Shown: positions 1 to 5,160 of the stretch, piece after piece
How the letters are laid out: each line of letters opens with the position of its first letter
How positions within the stretch are numbered: position 1 is the stretch's first letter
Assembly (NCBI GenBank): GCA_016207545.1
Contig: JACQPO010000016.1
Coordinates: 1 to 5,393, forward strand
Length of the DNA stretch: 5,393 nt
Direction of reading: 5' to 3'
From: Methanobacteriota archaeon
GTDB lineage: Archaea; Thermoplasmatota; Thermoplasmata; RBG-16-68-12; EA-27
Position numbers and translations under genes: made by a program
Notes under the pieces: generated by a model
Databases searched by the model: none
Told to the model about the DNA's origin: nothing
Seen by the model: only the letters and a program-made list of their open reading frames with translations

Positions 1-462
1 GGTCTGCTCTACGCCCCCTTCCTCACCTTCTTCAACCCCATCGACACGACCATGCAAGTCGCGGGCGTCGTCCTCGCCTCCGTCGGTCTCGGGATCGCCG
101 CGGTCGCTGGGAGAACGCTCGCGAAGCACGTGTACGCGAGGGCGAAAGACGAGCGACGTCTCATCACCACCGGGATCTATGCCTACGTCCGCCATCCCCT
201 GTACCTGGCCTTCGTGCTGTTTCCCCTCGGCCTCGTCCTCCTCACCCTGAACTACCTGACGCTCCTGCTCGCCCTGAGTTTCTGGTTCTTCACCGACGGC
301 GACTTGGAAGCGTGCGGCCGGCGGGGCAAGCTGACGTTCCTCCCGACCGCGATCGAGTGCGAGGAGGAGGGACTCCGCAGGCGTTACGGCGAGGAGTACG
401 AGCGGTACGCGAGCCGAACCGGAACGCTCGTTCCGAGACTGGGCAGGCCGCAAAAGCGTTGA
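1..462 (+). CDS. Isoprenylcysteine/phospholipid methyltransferase-like membrane protein (5' partial)
   Basis: The reading frame is open from base 1 to a TGA at 460-462, so the gene starts outside the window and 153 residues are visible; the first in-frame ATG (52) is probably internal. The fragment has the two hallmarks of the ICMT/PEMT family of SAM-dependent membrane methyltransferases. One is a GIYAYVRHPLYLA block with Arg-His-Pro at bases 190-198. The other is an acidic C-terminal block starting at base 355 (ECEEEGLRRRYGEEYERY), ending in a TGTLVPR tail. Hydrophobic segments lie before RHP and in two runs after it, probably a helical hairpin. By family knowledge such proteins methylate a prenylcysteine carboxyl group or a lipid at the cytoplasmic membrane; the substrate cannot be read here. 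About 17 mostly polar residues sit between the last membrane segment and the acidic block, which seems longer than usual. It converges on the SRPBCC gene. Confidence 0.8.
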   Translation, partial: GLLYAPFLTFFNPIDTTMQVAGVVLASVGLGIAAVAGRTLAKHVYARAKDERRLITTGIYAYVRHPLYLAFVLFPLGLVLLTLNYLTLLLALSFWFFTDGDLEACGRRGKLTFLPTAIECEEEGLRRRYGEEYERYASRTGTLVPRLGRPQKR

Positions 463-546
463 CGGTCGGGCCGACCGACTAGCTCCGGTTCGGATGGACC
501 GTCGCGTGTCCGAATCCAGCCGCCTGGATGGCGTTGGATTTGACCG
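463..546. terminator. Convergent intergenic region with hairpins, possible bidirectional terminator
   Basis: These 84 bases separate the stop codons of two convergent genes. Directly after the first stop there is a near-perfect palindrome, CGGTCGG-G-CCGACCG (463-477). Next come a 6-bp inverted repeat TTCGGA/TCCGAA (489-494 and 509-514) and a stem ATCCAG-CCGC-CTGGAT (514-529). The heptamer GACCGTC occurs at 497-503 and 542-548, with its complement GACGGTC at 461-467. A termination role is inferred from position only. The T-rich tract that usually marks archaeal termination is weak here (TTGGATTT at 535-542 on the + strand). Confidence 0.35.
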
Positions 547-951
547 TCAGGTTCCAGCCTCTGCGGCCCTCTTCATCTCCACGATATTCTGCGCCGAGAT
601 TTTTGCGAACCTACGCTTCACGAGTGGGGCAACAAGGCCTAGGAAGCCCTTGAGCGTGATGTCTGCGGAGAAGCGGAATTCGGTCCCGTCGGGAATCGCG
701 TTCAGTCTGAACATCGCCCGGATGTGACCGTTCTTGAACTTGACCTCCCTTTCGATCTGCTGTGGAGGCGTGAGCCGATCAATGACGGCAAGGCCGTCCA
801 GCGCAAACGACACGCGGTTGTCTTCGCGGCGAATGTTGCCCACCGACTTGAACGCGGAGAACGTCCTCGGATAGTTCTCGTAGTCGGTGAGGACGGAGAA
901 TGTCTTCTCCCGTGGCGCCCTTACGATCGCTGAGTGCTCAAGGTGAATCAA
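547..951 (-). CDS. SRPBCC (START/COQ10-like) family small protein
   Basis: This 134-residue protein matches the small SRPBCC fold in length and pattern. It opens with a strand MIHLEHSAIVRAP, followed by the helix REKTFSVLTDYENYP, whose 'F-x-V-L-x-D-Y-x-x-Y-P' signature is typical of polyketide cyclase/COQ10-like members. The middle alternates strands (NRVSFAL, REVKFKNGHIRAMFRL, FRFSADITL). It ends in an amphipathic helix beginning near GFLGLVAPLVKRRFAKISAQ. The fold makes a deep hydrophobic pocket that binds a lipid or other apolar ligand; the ligand and cellular role cannot be predicted. The start is TTG at 949-951, chosen because the family's first strand begins there and no ATG or GTG lies nearby. 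Bases 601-660 are 33/60 G+C against 43/60 in a ligase sample (2881-2940), so this gene is less GC-rich. It stands alone, convergent with the methyltransferase. Confidence 0.75.
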   Translation of the reverse strand: MIHLEHSAIVRAPREKTFSVLTDYENYPRTFSAFKSVGNIRREDNRVSFALDGLAVIDRLTPPQQIEREVKFKNGHIRAMFRLNAIPDGTEFRFSADITLKGFLGLVAPLVKRRFAKISAQNIVEMKRAAEAGT

Positions 952-1314
952 TGTCGCAACCCCTGCCGAGAACAGGTCTTGATGTAAGGAACTTGGACGC
1001 CCCCCAACCCCATCAACGGCACGTACCGCGATCAGCTCCAGCTATAAGCTGTTTTCTAACCCCAGGTGGACACTTAGTACGCCGCATGTCCGCGGTCACC
1101 GGGTCTCCAAGAACGGGGTGATGGCCGTAGGCCCCCAGGGCGGTCTGGCTGTCCGGATCGGCGTCCGACGGACTCCCATCAGAAGACGGCCTCCGACAAG
1201 CGCGGTGCTCACACGAGCTTCAGTGGAATGGCGGGAATTGAACTCCACGGCTGCCCAACCATGACAATAGCTAAGCCCGGAACCGCCATTCGCCGCGGGG
1301 GTTCCATCCAGACC
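952..1314. other. Gene-poor intergenic stretch
   Basis: I find no coding frame here that resembles a protein; the frames that stay open are arginine/proline-rich and match nothing I recognise. On the minus side it must hold the SRPBCC promoter, but only a weak TATA-like TTACATC (981-987, minus strand) is visible, about 33 nt from the TTG start. Other items are a CAGCT-ATA-AGCTG inverted repeat near 1037-1051, a hyphenated palindrome GTCCG-A-CGGAC (1163-1173), and a 9-bp inverted repeat GAATGGCGG/CCGCCATTC (1226-1234 and 1283-1291). A tRNA T-loop-like string, GTTCAATTC, lies on the minus strand (1235-1243) without a supporting stem. The stretch separates divergently oriented genes and may be partly decayed sequence. 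Confidence 0.5.
1226..1291. repeat. 9-bp inverted repeat with 48-nt loop
   Basis: GAATGGCGG at 1226-1234 is the exact reverse complement of CCGCCATTC at 1283-1291. The arms lie just upstream of the degraded acetyltransferase gene. The outer size (66 nt) is close to that of a tRNA, but the inner sequence does not fold into D, anticodon and T stems. Function is unknown; a chance occurrence cannot be excluded in GC-rich DNA. Confidence 0.4.
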
Positions 1315-2125
1315 ATGGGAAGACGACCTGTCCAGCGGGGCGCTCGCGAAGGTCAACGAGGACAACGTCGTCGCGTACTTCGATTGGATTCGGCGTGCAC
1401 CCGGAATCGAGGGCGACGACCGTCCCGGCGGGCTCCGGGTTGCCACGGACATCCCACACTCGTTCTTCAACGGCGCGCATCGCACGCGGCTCCCGACATC
1501 GGAGGCGGACGGATACATCGACGAGACGCTTGCGTACTTCGGCTCCAAGGGGGTCCCCTGGCGGTGGTGGGTCTGGCCGAGGACGGAGCCCAGGGACCTG
1601 GGGGATCGGTTGACGGCTCACGGGCTGGTCGTCCGCGGTTCCTTCCCGGCGATGTCCCTGGATCTCCGGGCCTTGCGGGAGGATTGAGCGTGGCCCGGAG
1701 GACTGACGATCGCTCGCGTCGCAAACGCGGAGATGCTCGAGGACTTGATCCGACCCGCGAGTGAGGCCTTCGGTCTGGGGCCGGGAGCGCGGCAGTTCGT
1801 CGCCCTCTTCTCTGCCCTCGGCTTTGAGGAAAGCGCCCCCGTGCAGTCGTACGTCGGCCATGTGGGGGGAACCCCGGTCGCGACCTCCCAGATGTTCTTG
1901 GGTGCGGGGGTCGCGGGGATTTACGTGGTCGGAACGCTGCCGGACTACCGCGGCCGGGGGTTCGGGAAGGCCCTCACCCTGGCTCCCTTGCACCACGCAC
2001 GCGCCCTGGGCTACCGATGGGCCATCCTCCAGGCCACCGAGATGGGTCACCCCGTTTACCTTCGCCTCGGATTCCGGGAGGATTGCAAGGTTGAGCTTTA
2101 CGGACCTCCCCCTTCTCCTCCGTGA
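1315..2125 (+). pseudogene. Two-domain GNAT N-acetyltransferase, interrupted
   Basis: Frame 2 carries both halves of a familiar GNAT architecture. The N-terminal domain (about 1319-1684) contains IPHSFFNGAHRTRL and WWVWPRTEPRDLGDRLTAHGL, matching the accessory domain usual in these proteins. The catalytic GNAT domain (about 1700-2122) has the acetyl-CoA motif GTLPDYRGRGFGKALT and the later ATEMGHPVYLRLGFRE block. A TGA at 1685-1687 interrupts the same frame in the interdomain linker, after LRALRED and before AWPGGLTIARV. The N-terminal half is open from 1271 but has no ATG, GTG or TTG until 1610. Removing one G from the GGG at 1317-1319 would connect the ATG at 1315 to this frame as MEDDLSS and give 269 residues, a normal family length. 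The GNAT half alone could only start at ATG 1733, after its first strand, so it probably would not fold normally. Its acceptor substrate is unknown. A sequencing error or a very recent mutation are alternatives. Confidence 0.75.
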
Positions 2126-2149
2126 ACGGAGGATTCCGGTCGGTTGCCG

Positions 2150-2188
2150 GTCCCCGACAAGAACTTTCAGTCCTCCTGCATCGGGGAC
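2150..2188. repeat. 8-bp inverted repeat upstream of the ligase
   Basis: GTCCCCGA at 2150-2157 is the reverse complement of TCGGGGAC at 2181-2188, with a 23-nt loop. It lies 25 nt after the acetyltransferase stop and about 78 nt before the ligase TATA box. It could end transcription from the left or act as a distal operator. No T-tract follows, so a terminator role is not well supported. Confidence 0.35.
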
Positions 2189-2265
2189 AAGCGACTGGCC
2201 GGACCTCGGACCACGGTGAGAACCACGCGTTCCTCGGCCCGCCTTCGCGCCGCCCTTCGCACCCC

Positions 2266-2271
2266 TTATAT
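2266..2271 (+). promoter_or_regulatory. TATA box of the DNA ligase gene
   Basis: TTATAT sits in a GC-rich surround and is centred 28.5 nt before the ATG at 2297. With the archaeal norm of roughly 25 nt from TATA centre to transcription start, the transcript would begin at or beside the ATG, giving a leaderless mRNA. No Shine-Dalgarno sequence precedes the ATG, which agrees. The bases just upstream (CACCCC) do not look like a purine-rich BRE. Confidence 0.7.
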
Positions 2272-2296
2272 CGCCGCCAACCGTTGCGCGCCGCGA

Positions 2297-4051
2297 ATGA
2301 AGTACGGGATCCTCGTCGCGTTCTACGAGAAAATCGAGGCCACCACGAAGCGCCTCGAGATGACGGACCTCCTCGTCCAGCTGTTCCGACAAGTGCCGCC
2401 GGAGGAAATCCGCGAGGTCGTGTACCTCACGGAAGGCCGCATCGCGCCGGACTACGCGGGCGTCGAGCTCGGCCTTGCGGAGAAGCTCGTGATCCGCGTG
2501 CTTGCGCAGGTTACGGGCCTCGGGGACAAGCCGATCGAGGCGCTCTGGAAGGAGAAGGGCGACCTCGGCCTCGTCGCGGAGACCGCGATTCAGGAGAGGC
2601 AACAGGCGGCGATTACCGCCGGTGAAGCGCTCAGCGTGCGCAAAGTGTTCGACAACCTCGGGGCGATCGCGGAGGCGGCCGGGGAAGGCTCGCAGCAGGC
2701 GAAGATCGACCGGCTCGTGGAGCTCCTGCGGGACGCGCAGCCGGGCGAGGCGAAGTACATCGTGCGCACCGTCGTCGGCAAGATGCGGCTCGGGGTCGCG
2801 GACATGACGATCGTCGACGCGTTGGCGGCGGCGTTCGCGACGAAGGCGGAGAAGGACGCGGTCGAGCGCGCGTACAACGTGTCGTCGGACCTCGGGGACG
2901 TCGCCCGTGTGCTCGCGTCGAAGGGGATTGGCGGCTTGGGCGACGTGAAGCTCCAGGTCGGACGGCCGATCCTCTCCATGTTGTGCGAGCGGGTGCCCAC
3001 GCTGCAGGAGACGTTCGAGCGGCTCGGGAGGTGCGCGTTCGAGTACAAGTACGACGGGCTGCGCATGCAGGTCCACCTCACGCGGAAGGGCGTGCAGATT
3101 TTCTCCCGCCGCCTGGAGAACATCACGAGCCAGTTCCCCGAGATCGTCGAGGCGGTCCGCGGGGCGTTCCTCGCCAAGGACGGGATCATCGAGGGGGAGG
3201 GGGTGCCCGTCGACCCGAACACGGGCGACTTCCTTCCCTTTCAGGAGGTGAGCCACCGCCGCGGGCGCAAGTTCGGCGTGGAGGCGATGGCGGCGGAGCT
3301 GCCCGTGACCTTGTTCCTGTTCGACTGCCTCCTCCTCGACGGGGAGGACCTCACGATGCGGACGTATGAGGAACGCCGCCAAATCCTCAAGGACGTCGTG
3401 CGGGAGAACGAGCGGGTGAAGTTCGCGGAGGTCCTCGTCACGGACAACGAGGCGGAGGCGGAGCGGTTCTTCGAGTGCGCGATCCAGCAGGGGTGCGAGG
3501 GGCTCGTCGCGAAGGCGCTGGACTCCGTGTACGAGGCGGGCGCGCGCGGCTACAAGTGGGTCAAGCTGAAGCGGGACTACCAGGCGGCGATGACGGACAC
3601 CGTGGACCTCGTCGTCGTCGGAGGCTTCGCGGGCCGCGGGAAGCGCGCGGGCACGTGGGGCGCCCTCCTGTGCGCGGCGTACGACAAAGCGGCGGACACG
3701 TTCAAGACCGCCTGCAAGCTCGGCACGGGGTTCAGCGACGAGCTCCTGTTCTCCTTTCCGCAGAAGTTCGGGCCGTACGCGCTCGAACACCGCCACCCGC
3801 GCGTCGACAGCGAGCTGGAGGCGGACGCGTGGTTCGCGCCGAACGTCGTGCTCGAGGTGCTCGGCTCCGAGATCACGTTGAGCCCCGTCCACACCGCCGC
3901 GATGGGGGCGATCCGCGAGGGCTCCGGCCTCGCGATCCGGTTCCCGCGCTTCACCGGCCGGTGGCGGGACGACAAGAAGGCGGAGGACGCGACGACGGTC
4001 GACGAGCTCCTCGACATGTACCGCCGCCAGCTGAAGGCCGTGAAGGAGTAG
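2297..4051 (+). CDS. lig: ATP-dependent DNA ligase
   Basis: The 584-residue product is the archaeal replicative/repair ligase, which seals nicks via an AMP-lysine intermediate, for example in Okazaki fragment joining and excision repair. The N-terminal DNA-binding domain covers roughly residues 1-220 (MKYGILVAFYEKIEATTKRL at the start). The adenylation domain follows, with motif I EYKYDGLR and nucleophile Lys251. Next are IIEGEG (Glu299), the FLFDCLLLDGEDL block (Asp343), motif IV EGLVAK (401-406) and motif V KWVKLKRDY (from 420). The OB-fold domain runs to the C-terminus and ends with RFPRFTGRWRDDKKAEDATT. All key residues are intact, and the length fits the usual 550-600 residues. The ATG at 2297 is preferred over a TTG 51 codons upstream because the family N-terminus begins there, a TATA box lies 28.5 nt before it, and the upstream codons encode unrelated Arg-rich sequence. 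Codon use is strongly G/C at third positions. Confidence 0.96.
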   Translation: MKYGILVAFYEKIEATTKRLEMTDLLVQLFRQVPPEEIREVVYLTEGRIAPDYAGVELGLAEKLVIRVLAQVTGLGDKPIEALWKEKGDLGLVAETAIQERQQAAITAGEALSVRKVFDNLGAIAEAAGEGSQQAKIDRLVELLRDAQPGEAKYIVRTVVGKMRLGVADMTIVDALAAAFATKAEKDAVERAYNVSSDLGDVARVLASKGIGGLGDVKLQVGRPILSMLCERVPTLQETFERLGRCAFEYKYDGLRMQVHLTRKGVQIFSRRLENITSQFPEIVEAVRGAFLAKDGIIEGEGVPVDPNTGDFLPFQEVSHRRGRKFGVEAMAAELPVTLFLFDCLLLDGEDLTMRTYEERRQILKDVVRENERVKFAEVLVTDNEAEAERFFECAIQQGCEGLVAKALDSVYEAGARGYKWVKLKRDYQAAMTDTVDLVVVGGFAGRGKRAGTWGALLCAAYDKAADTFKTACKLGTGFSDELLFSFPQKFGPYALEHRHPRVDSELEADAWFAPNVVLEVLGSEITLSPVHTAAMGAIREGSGLAIRFPRFTGRWRDDKKAEDATTVDELLDMYRRQLKAVKE

Positions 4052-4070
4052 CCCGAGGGCAGAGCCAAAG

Positions 4071-4078
4071 GTATTAGA
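4071..4078 (+). promoter_or_regulatory. Candidate TATA box for the antitoxin gene
   Basis: GTATTAGA is preceded by the purine-containing CCAAAG, a possible BRE. Its centre is about 32.5 nt before the GTG at 4107, implying a leader of only a few nucleotides. A second AT-rich string, GTATAAG (4091-4097), is too close to the GTG to drive the same start. Either may be the true box. Confidence 0.45.
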
Positions 4079-4106
4079 CGTTCATCTTGCGTATAAGCGA
4101 GTCGCC

Positions 4107-4316
4107 GTGGCCGCGAAGACGATCCGGATCACGAGAGAGGCATACGAGAGGCTCAGGGCGCGTAAGCTGCCCGACGAAAGCTTCAGCGACGTGATCCTCC
4201 GGCTTACGGGGCGGAGGCCTCTCACCGACTTCGCGGGCATGCTAAGTCCGGCATCCGTAAAGGCCATTCGCGAGGCGATCGAGCGCTCGAGCGAGGAGCA
4301 ACGGGCGGCAGAGTAA
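4107..4316 (+). CDS. VapB-type (former DUF217) antitoxin
   Basis: A 69-residue protein with the N-terminal pattern of the archaeal VapB antitoxin family. It has a strand KTIRIT, a helix REAYERLRARKL, then the conserved turn and helix PDESFSDVILRLTG, together a ribbon-helix-helix-like DNA-binding unit. A C-terminal helical tail (SPASVKAIREAIERSSEEQR) would normally wrap a PIN-domain toxin. The start is GTG at 4107, because the family begins directly before KTI. Known members repress their own operon and neutralise a VapC ribonuclease encoded immediately downstream. Here the next gene, 73 nt later, is an AlkD-like protein and no PIN-domain frame is present, so the toxin is missing or encoded elsewhere. 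The gene follows the ligase stop by 55 nt. A stand-alone regulator derived from an antitoxin is an alternative role. Confidence 0.8.
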   Translation: MAAKTIRITREAYERLRARKLPDESFSDVILRLTGRRPLTDFAGMLSPASVKAIREAIERSSEEQRAAE

Positions 4317-4358
4317 CCGCAGTCATCATTCAGACGAGACATCCGGGCGGAAGTACCC

Positions 4359-4364
4359 TTTAAG
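4359..4364 (+). promoter_or_regulatory. TATA-like box of the AlkD-like gene
   Basis: TTTAAG (within CCCTTTAAGT) is centred 28.5 nt before the GTG start at 4390, the same spacing as at the ligase. Between box and start lies the palindrome GGGCG-T-CGCCC (4374-4384), placed where a bound repressor would block initiation. The operator idea is inference, since such palindromes are common in GC-rich DNA. Confidence 0.6.
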
Positions 4365-4389
4365 TCCCCCGGCGGGCGTCGCCCCCGGC

Positions 4390-5133
4390 GTGCCACTCGA
4401 AGTGAACTCCGAGCGAGGGAGACTGGTTCACGAAATCCACGGGCTCGGAAAGGCGGGCGGCGACGCGTGGCTGCAAAAGTACCTGGGCTCCCCGCATCCC
4501 GTGCTGGGCCTGTCGGTCCCCCAGATTCGGGGGATCTTGGCGGCGTTCCGGAAGGCGCATCCTGACCTCGCCGCCAAGGAGGTGAACGCCTTGGCGGCGG
4601 CGATCTACGGGGGGCCGACGTTCGAGGAGAAGTCGTTCGCGGTCTCCCTGCTCGACCGACACGCGAAAGTCCTCGATGATGCCTCGTGGCGCCTCCTGGA
4701 CCGGTGGGTCGACGAATCCGTCGGATGGGGGATGTGCGACAGCATCGGTGCGGGCCCGATCGCGAAGATGGTGTATGCGAAGCCGTCGCGGTTCCAGGAA
4801 CTCCTGCGGTGGACAAAGTCTCCGAATTTCTGGCGGCGACGGATTGCGTGCTACGCGCTCCACGATTTCGTCTTTGCGGGCGAGCTCGACAAGCCGTTCT
4901 GGCTCCTTGAGGGCCTCCTGGTCGACGACGAGTTCTGGGTCCAGCGCGCGGTCGGCACGTGGCTGCGGGAGTGTTGGAAGAAGGACCGGAGGCGCGCGGA
5001 GGCCTTCCTTCGGAAACACGTCCGCGGCCTCCCACCGGTCGTCATCACCGTCGCGACGGAGCGCGCGCCGAAGGCGTTCCGCGAAGAGCTGCGACGAAAG
5101 AGCAAGACCGCCAAACGGCCGAGGAAGGTTTAA
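4390..5133 (+). CDS. AlkD-like DNA alkylation repair protein (HEAT-repeat DNA glycosylase)
   Basis: A 247-residue all-helical protein of the DNA alkylation repair family, whose AlkC/AlkD members excise positively charged alkylated bases such as N3- and N7-alkylpurines to start base-excision repair. Landmarks are PVLGLSVPQIR (37-47) and FEEKSFAVSLLDRH (78-91). The active-site motif WGMCD has Trp113 and Asp117 in the W-x-x-x-D spacing of the Bacillus cereus AlkD catalytic pair (Trp109/Asp113). FWRRRIACYAL (from 147) carries arginines 149-151, of which one should match AlkD Arg148. EFWVQRAVGTWLRE holds Trp183, the likely match to AlkD Trp187. The C-terminus is a basic tail (RRKSKTAKRPRKV) that may add DNA contacts. 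The start is GTG at 4390, supported by a TATA-like box 28.5 nt upstream. Length fits the family. It shares an excision-repair theme with the ligase but has its own promoter. The exact lesion spectrum is unknown. Confidence 0.88.
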   Translation: MPLEVNSERGRLVHEIHGLGKAGGDAWLQKYLGSPHPVLGLSVPQIRGILAAFRKAHPDLAAKEVNALAAAIYGGPTFEEKSFAVSLLDRHAKVLDDASWRLLDRWVDESVGWGMCDSIGAGPIAKMVYAKPSRFQELLRWTKSPNFWRRRIACYALHDFVFAGELDKPFWLLEGLLVDDEFWVQRAVGTWLRECWKKDRRRAEAFLRKHVRGLPPVVITVATERAPKAFREELRRKSKTAKRPRKV

Positions 5134-5135
5134 TA
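5129..5135 (+). promoter_or_regulatory. TATA box of purA, overlapping the upstream stop codon
   Basis: TTTAATA is centred 29 nt before the purA ATG at 5161 and follows a purine-rich GAGGAAGG that fits a BRE. It contains the TAA stop (5131-5133) of the AlkD-like gene. purA therefore appears to have its own promoter although the two genes are only 27 nt apart. Confidence 0.65.
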
Positions 5136-5160
5136 CCGCCCCGCCGGTGCCTTCGACGCG

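Noticed and set aside
494..727. 77-codon plus-strand frame overlapping the SRPBCC gene
   Set aside because: It is antisense to a protein with clear family features and has no coding signature of its own.
1223..1310. Possible tRNA gene on the minus strand (GTTCAATTC T-loop string, 88-nt span with partial acceptor pairing)
   Set aside because: The T stem has only two of five pairs, the acceptor has two mismatches, and no D arm or anticodon arm can be drawn.
1096..1548. 150-codon minus-strand frame
   Set aside because: Most of it is antisense to the acetyltransferase N-terminal domain. The remainder (LLMGVRRTPIRTARPPWG and on) resembles no family I know.
1685..1687. Selenocysteine at the TGA
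   Set aside because: The codon lies in a linker, GNAT enzymes do not use Sec there, and I see no SECIS-like element or Sec machinery nearby.
2144..2296. 51-codon upstream extension of the ligase from a TTG
   Set aside because: The extension is unlike ligase sequence and would place the clear TATA box inside the coding region. The ATG at 2297 matches the family start.
1271..3892. Very long open frame on the minus strand (873 codons)
   Set aside because: It runs antisense to the acetyltransferase remnant and the whole ligase, is dominated by Arg, Leu and Glu, and shows no family motif. It is a by-product of strong G/C third-position bias in the real genes.
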